A DNA stretch of 64,000 nucleotides from CBDFNN01 sp965250215 (GTDB taxonomy: Bacteria; Bacteroidota; Rhodothermia; Rhodothermales; DATKEJ01): positions 1,426,001 to 1,490,000 of the forward strand of contig CBDFNN010000004.1 in assembly GCA_965250215.1 (NCBI GenBank), read 5' to 3'. Of this stretch, positions 1 through 8,245 are shown piece after piece; position 1 is the first letter of the stretch, and every line of letters begins with the position of its first letter. Both the position numbers and the translations under genes were made by a program. The notes beneath the pieces are model-generated. The model did not search any database. It saw only the letters and a program-made list of their open reading frames with translations, and was not told the DNA's origin.

Positions 1-1015
1 GGGGTAAGATATTCTCCTGCTTTCCGGGCTTCGAATAGAGCGCTTCGATTGAGGCAGAGTCTTGATCCACAGCAACAACATCATCGATGTGCTTAGCCAG
101 CAATTCAGAAAAGCGACCCGTATTAGCGCCTAGATCTATTGCCGAATTAAAATCACGCCCTTTTATTATTTGCTCCACTCCAGCTATTTTGGAGAGCATT
201 GCTGTTTCTGGGTAGTTGGTATTAGCATAGTACTCAGACCAATCAAAACCAGCGAAATTTGGTTTGAGCCCTTGAATTCCAGCCTTCAAACTTTCTACAA
301 TCGTGTACAAACGCTTCTTTGGCAATTTTGCACGTGTGATCGATTTAGAGCTTCCTTCGTCATCCACTTTCGCAGTGGATATTCGCGTTGATTTGGCATG
401 CAGATGAATATGCATCTGAATTCCCGGATTGAATTTCGTCTTGCCGGGTAGCAACTTTGATGCTAGGTCGAGTGGAATCCCTTCAATGTTGGCATTGAGC
501 AGCGGGTTGATCAAATCACTGGTCTGCGATCTGAGGGCAAGAGGAGCATAGAAATGCTCACAGAACTGCCTATAAGCTATCCATGGTCGGTTTTCCTCAT
601 AACGCTCAAAAGAGAGGGTATCAATAAATATGGCCTTGCCTTCGAGGAATTGCACATTGAAAGCAGAAGCGTCCTTCAAAATGAATCCAGCATCTAGTGC
701 CTTCTTCATGATCTTCAGGGTGAGTAACGCCGCGTCTTTTAACTGAGAGAATGCCCACTCGTAAGGATAGGAGATTCTTGGAATCGTGTCAGGTTGTATG
801 ATCTTGTGTAGAAGACCGGGGTTCGGACTCTCAGCACTTACTTCTTTGTGTCTGACCAGAAGCTTTTGCTCAAATAGAGACTCAAGTAAACCTGATTCGT
901 TGAGGGCCTCAAAGCACTCAGCGTATACCTTGTTTACCTGCCTATAAAGCCGATCTTCAGAAGTGAAGATAAAACCAGATGGATCGCGGAAGGAAGAGCT
1001 ATGCTTGGTCGACAA
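1..1015 (-). CDS. SAM-dependent methyltransferase (NoeA-like), 3' end cut by window edge
   Basis: The reading frame is open on the minus strand from about 1015 to the left edge, giving about 338 visible residues. Near residues 285-300 it carries a class I methyltransferase motif I (AIDLGANTGRF), followed by an acidic motif II strand (VVAVDQD). The N-terminal part, with SFRDPSGFIF near the start and a YPYEW segment in the middle, resembles proteins annotated as NoeA-like class I methyltransferases, which is a recollection of the family and not a search result. The best start is TTG at 1013-1015. No ATG lies near the conserved N-terminus, so the start is uncertain. It follows the small membrane protein with only 8 bases between them, so it is probably the last gene of the ccm operon. 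The substrate is unknown; modification of a glycan or lipid is an inference from the neighbourhood. The C-terminus is outside the window. Confidence 0.75.
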   Translation of the reverse strand, partial: MSTKHSSSFRDPSGFIFTSEDRLYRQVNKVYAECFEALNESGLLESLFEQKLLVRHKEVSAESPNPGLLHKIIQPDTIPRISYPYEWAFSQLKDAALLTLKIMKKALDAGFILKDASAFNVQFLEGKAIFIDTLSFERYEENRPWIAYRQFCEHFYAPLALRSQTSDLINPLLNANIEGIPLDLASKLLPGKTKFNPGIQMHIHLHAKSTRISTAKVDDEGSSKSITRAKLPKKRLYTIVESLKAGIQGLKPNFAGFDWSEYYANTNYPETAMLSKIAGVEQIIKGRDFNSAIDLGANTGRFSELLAKHIDDVVAVDQDSASIEALYSKPGKQENILP

Positions 1016-1023
1016 AAGGTGGG

Positions 1024-1254
1024 CTAGTCTTCTAGATCGGGTGTTTTCCCAATCAGTTTTAGAAAGCCCATTTTCACATTCATCCAAGCCGATCTGAAAA
1101 ATAGTAGAACTGTTGCCAAGGCCGCAACAAGAACCTGGATGATCATTGTGCCGGTTCCTGGGTCCAGATATCGAGCTTCAGCCTCTTGAGGGCTCGCAAT
1201 GAGAAAAGATAGGAAAAGGACTAAAAATGCGACACGACCGGAATTCTTAAACAT
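1024..1254 (-). CDS. Small membrane protein with YLDPGTG motif
   Basis: This 76-residue protein has a hydrophobic N-terminal segment that reads like a signal peptide (about residues 8-22, ending near AEA). The motif YLDPGTGTMIIQ follows at about 29-40, then a second membrane segment at about 38-54 and a basic tail. Proteins with a YLDPGTG motif are known as small conserved hypothetical membrane proteins, often encoded beside glycan, sulfatase or methyltransferase genes. No activity has been assigned that I know of. It starts 4 bases after the ccmE stop and ends 8 bases before the methyltransferase start, so all three are probably cotranscribed. A role at the envelope together with the methyltransferase is inference only. 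Confidence 0.7.
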   Translation of the reverse strand: MFKNSGRVAFLVLFLSFLIASPQEAEARYLDPGTGTMIIQVLVAALATVLLFFRSAWMNVKMGFLKLIGKTPDLED

Positions 1255-1258
1255 GGAA

Positions 1259-1642
1259 CTAGGACTTTGGTAATTCTCGATCTTGATTGTACTTAGATGG
1301 ACATTTTATCAAAATGTGCTCTGCTACAAAGACATCGTTTGAGATAGAGCCTTCAACCACGACTTTTTCTGCATCCGTAAAATTCGCAGGCATTGGGTTG
1401 TTGTAAACAACTTTCCGAATTCCGCCTTGCTCATCCTTCATTTGGAAGGAGAATAGATTCTTCTCCTTGTCGTAGTGAAACTGTTGTTCTTCAACCCAAG
1501 TCCCGACTACGTGAGCCCGAGAGTTATTTTCCTCAGCTTCGTTGAATGTCATATATCCACCAACTTGCTGACTAAAATTTACCAACAATAGACTCATGAA
1601 TCCGATCATGAGAACGATAGCTACGATTGTCTTTTTGCTCAT
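1259..1642 (-). CDS. ccmE: Cytochrome c maturation heme chaperone CcmE, cysteine (CxxxY) type
   Basis: CcmE takes heme from the CcmABCD complex and carries it on the outer face of the membrane to the cytochrome c heme lyase. The 127-residue protein has one N-terminal membrane anchor (about 5-22) and a beta-barrel domain with the typical VEGSISNDVFVAEHILIKC end. In the classical protein the covalent heme ligand is a histidine in an HxxxY motif. Here the same place reads CPSKY (114-118), so the ligand is Cys114 with Tyr118 kept. This CxxxY variant is known in some archaea and Deltaproteobacteria. The tail after the motif is short. The start overlaps the ccmD stop by 4 bases, which indicates translational coupling. 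Confidence 0.9.
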   Translation of the reverse strand: MSKKTIVAIVLMIGFMSLLLVNFSQQVGGYMTFNEAEENNSRAHVVGTWVEEQQFHYDKEKNLFSFQMKDEQGGIRKVVYNNPMPANFTDAEKVVVEGSISNDVFVAEHILIKCPSKYNQDRELPKS

Positions 1643-1860
1643 TTCTTTTCTTGCTCAAATAGTGAGGTGTTCATTCTCTTTTCCAACGCTGTTATCTTTT
1701 TGTCGGTTCTGAAAAGGAAGAAAATAATTCCAAACCAAATGATCAATACAACCGTCAAGACAACAAAAATTTTCTCTTCTGATAACATGACATCAGCTAT
1801 TGCTGACTGGTCCTGAGACAAGGCTGAAAGAAGATTAAAAAGATGGTTAAGAACTAACAT
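1639..1860 (-). CDS. ccmD: CcmD-like small membrane subunit of the heme exporter
   Basis: This is a 73-residue protein with one strong transmembrane segment (about 30-50, VVLTVVLIIWFGIIFFLF) followed by a charged cytoplasmic helix (TDKKITALEKRMN). That is the layout of CcmD, a small subunit that helps release holo-CcmE from CcmABC. Sequence conservation in this family is low, so the assignment rests mainly on size, topology and position. It lies exactly between ccmC (1-base overlap) and ccmE (4-base overlap). The N-terminal 25 residues are longer than in proteobacterial CcmD and are not clearly a signal peptide. Confidence 0.75.
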   Translation of the reverse strand: MLVLNHLFNLLSALSQDQSAIADVMLSEEKIFVVLTVVLIIWFGIIFFLFRTDKKITALEKRMNTSLFEQEKK

Positions 1861-2543
1861 TAGAGACTAATATCTTCATTGAGGGTTGAGCGAAGGAATG
1901 CAATTCTTGATCTCTGTGAATATAACCAGAGATATATAGCGATGAAGCATAGAACTGAAGGATAAAATACCATCCTCATTACGGGATCAGTGATTTCACT
2001 GAAGGCCGGATTGCCTTCCGCACCGGGGTGGAGGCTTTTTAGTTGCCTTGGGACGACATAGAGGAGAAAAGGTAGGGTGGCGAAGGCAAATAGATTGTAT
2101 ACGGCAGAGATTTTTGATCTCTTTTCTGGGTCATCAATACTGTTCCTGAGGACGAAATATGCTGAGTATACCAGCAAGCCGGCTACTACCATTGTTTGCC
2201 GAGGGTCATTATTCCACCAGAGGCCAGCACTTGTATACCAAGTAAATCGCGACCAAAATATTCCGGTCAACAATCCAAAAATTCCAAAAGCAAAGGCAGT
2301 TTGAGCTGCCGATGAGGCCTTGATGTCGCTTAAGAACCTACCCTTTTGAATCATTCTAACTGAATGAAAAGCAGAAAGCCCGGTGCCGAAAAGCAACACA
2401 CCCCACATGGGCACATGGAAATATAGATTCCTTGCCGTGTGTTCTAAGATTGGAATTTTAGGAACGTTGATTAAGAACCCTCCAAGCAGAACTATAGTCA
2501 TCCCGACGGATGCAAATAGCCTGATCTTGTTAAGTCTAGTCAT
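1860..2543 (-). CDS. ccmC: Heme transporter membrane protein CcmC (CcsA family)
   Basis: CcmC presents heme at the outer face of the membrane for attachment to CcmE. The 227-residue protein has about six membrane segments. The two conserved external histidines are visible: His43 in YFHVPMW and His172 in LHPGAEGN. The tryptophan-rich loop between them reads GLWWNNDPRQT (about 107-117), which corresponds to the WWD heme-handling motif but has Asn-Asn-Asp in place of the usual spacing. Length fits CcmC. It is the second gene of the operon, overlapping ccmB by 4 bases and ccmD by 1 base. Confidence 0.88.
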   Translation of the reverse strand: MTRLNKIRLFASVGMTIVLLGGFLINVPKIPILEHTARNLYFHVPMWGVLLFGTGLSAFHSVRMIQKGRFLSDIKASSAAQTAFAFGIFGLLTGIFWSRFTWYTSAGLWWNNDPRQTMVVAGLLVYSAYFVLRNSIDDPEKRSKISAVYNLFAFATLPFLLYVVPRQLKSLHPGAEGNPAFSEITDPVMRMVFYPSVLCFIAIYLWLYSQRSRIAFLRSTLNEDISL

Positions 2544-3196
2544 AGTTCATCCCGGATATATTCAAAGGTCAAAAAAGAAAGGCTCGCAAACACACCGCTG
2601 AATGAAATTAATACAACTATGTTCTGCCAGTCATCATTCGCCATTCGATTTACAAATGCAGAGGTAGTCAAATCAGTTACGGCGGCTAACAAAGGGATTA
2701 GAACAGGAATAGTTAGAACTGGAAAAAGTGCCCTCCCTTTGTTCAAACTTGCCATGACAGCACCCATAAAAGTCGAGAGGAGACTCACACCTAGTAGTCC
2801 CAAGATATAGGCAGCTAAAAGGGTCCAATAATCGACTACTTCAAGATCGAAGGCGAAAAGGCTGAGGACAAGGAAAATAGCGGTCGGTGCGAGTAGTGAA
2901 ACGAAACTATAAAGGAGCTTTCCTAGGAAAAGAGTTTTTGCATCAGTATTCAAGAGTAGAATATGACTCGTCCCTGCATCACTTTCTCTTACAAAACAAT
3001 CTGAGATAGAAATACTGGCCAAGAACAATACAGTTATCCAGAATATGCTTGAGTAGATCTCTCCACTTATAGATCCTGCTCCATTCAAAATCAGAATGAC
3101 GACTACGCTGGCAACGAAAGTTACCGCTGAATTGAAGACTACCTTAGATCTAAAATCTAAACGAAAGTCTTTTATCGAGACGGAAGAGAATGCCAA
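2540..3196 (-). CDS. ccmB: Heme exporter permease CcmB
   Basis: This 218-residue integral membrane protein has about six hydrophobic segments. The segment FVRESDAGTSHILLLNTDAK (about 69-88) is a recognisable CcmB feature, where proteobacterial proteins have an E-x-x-G-x-L-x-Q-L-like stretch between the second and third membrane helices. CcmB pairs with the ATPase CcmA and with CcmC. It is the first gene of the operon. No ccmA lies next to it, so the ATPase must be encoded elsewhere. The 207-base upstream gap is shared with the divergent gene at 3404 and holds inverted repeats that may be operators. Confidence 0.85.
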   Translation of the reverse strand: MAFSSVSIKDFRLDFRSKVVFNSAVTFVASVVVILILNGAGSISGEIYSSIFWITVLFLASISISDCFVRESDAGTSHILLLNTDAKTLFLGKLLYSFVSLLAPTAIFLVLSLFAFDLEVVDYWTLLAAYILGLLGVSLLSTFMGAVMASLNKGRALFPVLTIPVLIPLLAAVTDLTTSAFVNRMANDDWQNIVVLISFSGVFASLSFLTFEYIRDEL

Positions 3197-3283
3197 GATG
3201 TATTTCTACTAATTGATTTGTGAAGAATGGGAGTTATTTCCCAACTCATTCATGTTAAATTTGAATACAGAATACGTAAATTC

Positions 3284-3309
3284 AGAACACAATTGTAATA
3301 CTGTGTTCT
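3284..3309. promoter_or_regulatory. Perfect inverted repeat in the ccmB / methyltransferase divergent region
   Basis: AGAACACA (3284-3291) and TGTGTTCT (3302-3309) are perfect 8-base arms separated by 10 AT-rich bases. This spacing is about two helical turns centre to centre, as for a dimeric regulator. A second imperfect dyad lies at 3225-3251 (GAATGGGAGTT with AACTCATTC). Neither is followed by a T-run that would make it a terminator. Both lie between divergent genes, so an operator for one or both is plausible. No regulator gene is nearby. Confidence 0.4.
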
Positions 3310-3403
3310 AAGCAATACCTAGATTCAAGATAACGCTCTTGAGGCAAGGACCACCCGCTTTTTACGCTTTGGCTACAGCCAATTCGCTTTCCGCTTTTGA
3401 AAA

Positions 3404-4087
3404 ATGATTAGAAAAAATGTTAGTCCGTTTTTGCCTGAATCTCTGAAAACGATATATCATCACAAGAGGCAAAATAAGTCGCTCTTGAGTCAATTGGAGT
3501 CCTGGGACTTCAAACCCGATTTGTCTTCAAAAGAGGTGATAGAAAAAATTCGTTTAGCCTGGGGAAATACTGGATGGTCTGCAGACATCGATTATCTCCA
3601 TTTCATTTGCGGAGAAGTAGCAAAGCAGAAGTTAAATGTACTCGAATGTGGCTCAGGTCTTTCGACAATTCTGATGGGTTTCTCCGCTAGAAAATCCGAT
3701 TCCAAAATTCAGACCCTCGAACACTTTTCGATGTGGTACAAACGTATGGACAAATTGAGAAATCGAATTGGGATTGATGCAGTACAAATTCTACTGGCAC
3801 CCCTGAAGTCGTATGGCGATTTTGAGTGGTATAGTTTGGAAGAGCATCTTCTATTTGATACCTATGATTTTGTGGTATGTGATGGACCCCCATCTCGTAC
3901 GAAAGGCGGAAGGATTGGCCTGTTGCCCAAAATGATCGATAGACTTCCAAAAGGATCGAGAATAATTATGGATGATTCGGAAAGGCAGGATGAAATAGAA
4001 ATAATTGAGCAGTGGTCAGAGAGCTACCCTCTTAGTTCGAATTTTGTCGGCACCGATTCAATTTATGCAGTCCTAACAAAGATCTAG
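3404..4087 (+). CDS. Class I SAM-dependent methyltransferase, possibly of glycan synthesis
   Basis: This 227-residue soluble protein has motif I as LNVLECGSGLSTILM (about 77-91), an acidic second strand (QTLEHFSMW) and a YDFVVCDGPP strand (about 155-164). This Rossmann pattern is shared with small-molecule and glycan O-methyltransferases. There is no signal peptide or membrane segment. It is the first gene of the plus-strand polysaccharide cluster and is followed 62 bases later by the flippase gene, which suggests methylation of a sugar or lipid-linked intermediate. The exact substrate cannot be read from sequence. The start is an ATG with no clear Shine-Dalgarno sequence. Confidence 0.72.
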   Translation: MIRKNVSPFLPESLKTIYHHKRQNKSLLSQLESWDFKPDLSSKEVIEKIRLAWGNTGWSADIDYLHFICGEVAKQKLNVLECGSGLSTILMGFSARKSDSKIQTLEHFSMWYKRMDKLRNRIGIDAVQILLAPLKSYGDFEWYSLEEHLLFDTYDFVVCDGPPSRTKGGRIGLLPKMIDRLPKGSRIIMDDSERQDEIEIIEQWSESYPLSSNFVGTDSIYAVLTKI

Positions 4088-4149
4088 TCACAATAACTTC
4101 TGACATGCCAGTGGAGTTTTAGGACTTCAACTATTTCGAGTCCAAATAG

Positions 4150-5601
4150 GTGATAGAACTCAAAAAAAAAGTTATTGGTGGATTTTCCTGGATGCTGTTC
4201 GCTCAGTTCGGTAGGCAGGTCATTCAGTTCTCACTAATCGCTGTCCTTGCAAGAATATTGTCACCTGAAGACTTCGGTCTTATAGGAATCGTTCTAGTAT
4301 TTTCTGGACTGATCGTTAGCGTTTGGAATGTGATCGGTTCGGCCCTTATCCAAAGGTCCGACTTAGTCCAAGAGCAATGGTCGAGCGTTTTTTGGCTTAT
4401 AGTGTGCTTGGGGCTGTTCTTCGCTGGTTTGTTCTATTTCAGTCGTTCCTACGTAGCTGGGTATTTTGAAGAGCCCGATCTGACGTATTTGATTCCAATC
4501 ATATGTCTACAAATCGTCTTTTCAGCACTGTTTTGTGTTCCGATGTCTCTTCTTCGAAGACGCCTAGATTTTAAAAAAATCGCCATTGTCGAAGTTGGCT
4601 CCATTGTATTTGGAGGAGTGGTTGCCTTATCCCTGGCAGTGAATGTTCGGAACGCCTCGGCATTGGCATGGCAAGCAACAGCGATTTCTTTTTTCGTAAC
4701 AGCTGGTTCTTGGTGGTATCTGAAGACGAGACCATCGTTACGATATCGAACTTCGCACATTCTGGAGTTTACCGGATACAGTCTCCCTCTTTTTGGGTCA
4801 ACCCTAATTTCTTACCTCATTCGAGCAGGGGATAGACTGGTAATAGGCAAGTTTCTCGGCTCATTCCAGCTCGGACTCTATACCATTTCGAACAGTACTA
4901 TGAAAACTCCGATAGATCTTATTGGAGTAGTCGCTGGAAAAGTGATGTTTCCCTCTCTCTCTCTGATAAAGGATGATTTTCCGCGATTCCGGTCAGGATA
5001 TCTGAAAACAGTGGGGATGCTAGCAGTATTCCTCTTTCCGACAATGTTACTCGGATATATCTTGGGAACGGAGGTGATAATGATTGTACTGGGAGAGAAG
5101 TGGGTTGATGCCATTCCTGTTTTTAAGATCTTTTGTCTCGTTGGAATAATCAAGCCTCTGAACATGACGTTTGCCTGGATTTTCATGTCTCAAGGCAAAA
5201 CTAAAATTCAGCTCTACTGGTTCTTTGGGAGCGGAGCCGTGTTTTTTATTGCCATTTTCGTGGGTAGCCAATACGGGGTAATAGGGACTGTTCTAGGAGT
5301 CTTGGTTCACGCCATTATCACAACACCTATCCACTACAAAATTGCCGGTAGTTTTGTAGGGTTGAAGTTTTCAGACGTATGGAGAAGCTTGAAAGAGGTA
5401 TTTTTTGCGTCGATTCTTCTATTCTTTGTGACATTCCCACTTTACAAATTCTTAGAATTTCGTTGTTCAATGATTCTCCGAGTCGTCTTGTGTGCAGGTT
5501 TAGGAATGGCCGTTTATTTAGCTTTTTTAGCTGTCTCTAATTCCGACATTGTTAGAGAGATTAAATCAACGATCAAAACAGTTTTGGCCTCCAGAAAATA
5601 A
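4150..5601 (+). CDS. Wzx/TuaB-type lipopolysaccharide flippase (MOP superfamily)
   Basis: This 483-residue membrane protein has about twelve to fourteen hydrophobic helices. The N-terminus (GGFSWMLFAQFGRQVIQF, then VLARILSPEDFGLIGIV) is the hallmark of the WzxC/TuaB branch of the polysaccharide_synt family. Such proteins flip undecaprenyl-linked oligosaccharide across the inner membrane. The start is GTG at 4150; the next residues fit the family N-terminus well. It sits between a methyltransferase and a nucleotide-sugar epimerase, which supports a capsule or O-antigen role. A second, different flippase is at 29815-31095. Confidence 0.88.
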   Translation: MIELKKKVIGGFSWMLFAQFGRQVIQFSLIAVLARILSPEDFGLIGIVLVFSGLIVSVWNVIGSALIQRSDLVQEQWSSVFWLIVCLGLFFAGLFYFSRSYVAGYFEEPDLTYLIPIICLQIVFSALFCVPMSLLRRRLDFKKIAIVEVGSIVFGGVVALSLAVNVRNASALAWQATAISFFVTAGSWWYLKTRPSLRYRTSHILEFTGYSLPLFGSTLISYLIRAGDRLVIGKFLGSFQLGLYTISNSTMKTPIDLIGVVAGKVMFPSLSLIKDDFPRFRSGYLKTVGMLAVFLFPTMLLGYILGTEVIMIVLGEKWVDAIPVFKIFCLVGIIKPLNMTFAWIFMSQGKTKIQLYWFFGSGAVFFIAIFVGSQYGVIGTVLGVLVHAIITTPIHYKIAGSFVGLKFSDVWRSLKEVFFASILLFFVTFPLYKFLEFRCSMILRVVLCAGLGMAVYLAFLAVSNSDIVREIKSTIKTVLASRK

Positions 5602-5803
5602 CTTGAGCCATGGCGTTCCTCTCTGATAATGGGATAAGATGATTGGACTCTTGAACGACCCTGGTACTAGCATTTCGTGAATACAATGTGTCAGAATTCG
5701 ATAAATATCTTCCAAGCGTTGTATTGTAACCCTATGAAATATATGACGGACTTATTACTATGCATTTTGCGATTTTATATTAAAAAAGAAGTAAAGATAC
5801 TCG

Positions 5804-6814
5804 ATGGAGAATAAGGTCTTGGTAACAGGAGCAGCTGGATTTATAGGTTATCATCTTTGTAAAAAGCTGATCAATTCCGGCTACGATGTAATAGGAGTAG
5901 ACAATTTTTGTGACTACTACGACCCTTCATTGAAGGCAGATCGGATAAGCAAATTGCAGTCTCCAAACTTCCAATGTATTGACCTTGACATCTCCGATCG
6001 CGAGGCCATGGATGAGTTGTTTACAGTCCAGAAGTTTGAGTCGGTTGTGAATCTCGCGGCACAGGCTGGGGTTCGTCTTTCCCTTGTTGATCCTTACCCT
6101 TATATCAGTAGCAACCTTGTAGGATTTGGCAACATACTAGAATGCAGTAGACGACATCAGATCAAACATTTGGTTTATGCTTCTTCCTCATCCGTATATG
6201 GAGATCGAAAGGATCCTGTGCACATTGCCTCAACGCCGGTTGACCATCCCATCTCGCTATATGCTGCCACAAAAAGGTCAAATGAGTTAATGGCTCATAG
6301 CTACTCGCATCTTTTTAATTTACCAACAACTGGTCTACGCTTTTTCTCTGTATATGGCCCGTGGGGAAGACCTGATGCGGCCTACTTCATATTCACAAAA
6401 GCCATTGAGGAAGGGAAGCCAATCTCTCTTTTCAACCACGGTGATATGTTGCGAGACTTCACCTATGTCGATGATATCGTAGAAGGGGTCAAGCGCACCT
6501 TGGAGCACATTCCCACTCCAGATCAGCAGTCGAAATCACCAGACAGAAGCCCAAGCGCACCATATCGTGTCTACAATATTGGAAATGACACGCCAGTTCG
6601 TCTTTTGGATTTCGTTAGCATCCTTGAAGAATTGGTTGGGAAAAGGGCCATTATTGAAATGAAGCCGATGCAACCAGGAGACGTTCCAAACTCTAGAGCG
6701 GATGTCAAAGATCTCAGGGAAGATGTTGGTTTCTCTCCAGATACCGACATTCGATACGGACTAGAGCAATTCGTCAATTGGTACAAAGAGTACTATCTAA
6801 GGGTAGCCCAATAA
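5804..6814 (+). CDS. UDP-glucuronate 4-epimerase
   Basis: This NAD-dependent short-chain sugar epimerase probably interconverts UDP-glucuronate and UDP-galacturonate. The 336-residue sequence has the nucleotide-binding glycine motif TGAAGFIG (8-15), the SSS segment (127-130) and the catalytic pair Tyr153 and Lys157 (YAATK). The stretch YGPWGRPDAAYFIFTKAI, with GDMLRDFTYVDDIV further on, is typical of glucuronate 4-epimerases rather than GalE. The 189-base gap upstream suggests it may have its own promoter; ATG at 5804 gives the normal N-terminus. UDP-galacturonate is a precursor for uronic acid units, and an AsnB-type amidotransferase lies 3 kb downstream. Confidence 0.88.
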   Translation: MENKVLVTGAAGFIGYHLCKKLINSGYDVIGVDNFCDYYDPSLKADRISKLQSPNFQCIDLDISDREAMDELFTVQKFESVVNLAAQAGVRLSLVDPYPYISSNLVGFGNILECSRRHQIKHLVYASSSSVYGDRKDPVHIASTPVDHPISLYAATKRSNELMAHSYSHLFNLPTTGLRFFSVYGPWGRPDAAYFIFTKAIEEGKPISLFNHGDMLRDFTYVDDIVEGVKRTLEHIPTPDQQSKSPDRSPSAPYRVYNIGNDTPVRLLDFVSILEELVGKRAIIEMKPMQPGDVPNSRADVKDLREDVGFSPDTDIRYGLEQFVNWYKEYYLRVAQ

Positions 6815-6819
6815 AATTT

Positions 6820-8019
6820 TCAGTTCGAGCCTAGAACTTCTTTCTCAAATGCTTCTATCATCGCATCAGAGCCAAGACTAGTAGGTATTTCTATAGTCCG
6901 GTTACCGGAATAAACGAGTTCATCTACGGACCGATAAATCTCCGCTTGATTACTACAAGAGAATCCGAGATCGAATTCTTCAACGAAGCGATAGGCCGCA
7001 GAATTATCTTCCGCGTTTAGAAGGATTGGTTTTTGAAGAGATACCGCTTCGAAAATTTTCCCAGGGAGAGCATATTGATAACCTGCTGATCCAACGATAA
7101 CGGACGCTAGGGCATATTGCAAAAGCCCTAAGGCACTGGATCGTTCAATCTGACCCAAGGAGACAAGTATGTCCTTGGCACCAGATTTTTTTGCCTGTTC
7201 AAGAGCAAAATCTTCGTGAGGCCCAGCATAGTAAAGCGTAACTCGAATATTCTTCTCTTCTTCGTATCGGACAAGAGTTCTAAGAACATCAACAAGGCTC
7301 CTTTGATATGCGAGAGATCCGAAATACACTAAATATGGACCATTTGGATCTATAGGTTGAAAGTACTCCCTTTTTTCCTTGTCAACCGCGGTGTAAAGGG
7401 TACAAGGTGTCATGTCGACAACATTCCCCAAATTCTCACTAATGGTGGCACTGGTTGTGAAAATCGAACTCGCTCGTTCTAAATAGGCGCGCTCTTTTTT
7501 TGCTAGGCTTCTCTGCTTAAGATTTTGATTTATTATCCTCGCTACTATCCACGGATCTCTGTAATCTAAAAGTAGGGGCACTTTCTTCAATTGTGATAAT
7601 TTGTAGGCAACAGGAAACGTAGAGAAATGCGGGCCGGATGCCATAACAAAATCAAACTCCAAGTTAGATCCAGCCTTTATTGCGGGATTAACCCATAAAC
7701 CAAAGTCATCAATAAATAAAAAGTTTGTGGCGAATCGAAGAAATCTTGGAATAAATCTCCGTGAAAGTCTCGATTTTCCATTCCCAAGATTTTCTCGATT
7801 AAACGCACTTTTAAAATTAGGCTCGATTCGAAAAGTTTGTACCTTAGCCGGCACTGGAATGGATGCATCAACAGAATCAAACATCTTGTTGGAGCATGTA
7901 AGGATTTTTACATCCCATGACCTTTTTGATAATCCTTTCGCTAATTTCTCGATTCTTCGGCCACCTATTGCGGAGGATGGGGCATAGGCTGAGGCTACGA
8001 TGAGAAGTGAGTTGCTCAA
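6820..8019 (-). CDS. Glycosyltransferase family 4 protein
   Basis: This 399-residue GT-B type glycosyltransferase has an N-terminal LLIVASAYAPSSAIGGRRIEKLAKGLSKR acceptor-domain start, of which the first 20 residues are the strongest part. The C-terminal donor domain contains GSAGYQYALPGKIFEAVSL (about 315-333), the nucleotide-sugar phosphate-binding region with the conserved K-x-F/Y-E. It is soluble or peripheral. It is encoded against the flow of the cluster, tail to tail with the epimerase (5 bases apart) and divergent from the ligase gene. The sugar it transfers cannot be predicted. Confidence 0.82.
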   Translation of the reverse strand: MSNSLLIVASAYAPSSAIGGRRIEKLAKGLSKRSWDVKILTCSNKMFDSVDASIPVPAKVQTFRIEPNFKSAFNRENLGNGKSRLSRRFIPRFLRFATNFLFIDDFGLWVNPAIKAGSNLEFDFVMASGPHFSTFPVAYKLSQLKKVPLLLDYRDPWIVARIINQNLKQRSLAKKERAYLERASSIFTTSATISENLGNVVDMTPCTLYTAVDKEKREYFQPIDPNGPYLVYFGSLAYQRSLVDVLRTLVRYEEEKNIRVTLYYAGPHEDFALEQAKKSGAKDILVSLGQIERSSALGLLQYALASVIVGSAGYQYALPGKIFEAVSLQKPILLNAEDNSAAYRFVEEFDLGFSCSNQAEIYRSVDELVYSGNRTIEIPTSLGSDAMIEAFEKEVLGSN

Positions 8020-8245
8020 TATTGTATGCTGATGCGAAGTTGAAGGCCATTAGAATGTTACTACTTCGTCTTATCCAGATCAAACGTATTATCAATTAAG
8101 ATCAACCTCGGTTCTATAATTGGCACAAAGATGGCATTTCTATTCTCGAGATAAAAAGGTCAAAGCTCTTGCCTATTGGTAAACCTTTAGAGAAAGTATA
8201 AGTATGAGTGAAGCTGTATCATTTATACCCAATTAGAATACCCCC

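Noticed and set aside
170..391. 73-residue plus-strand reading frame
   Set aside because: It lies antiparallel to the methyltransferase gene, which has a clear motif I; the plus-strand protein has no family features.
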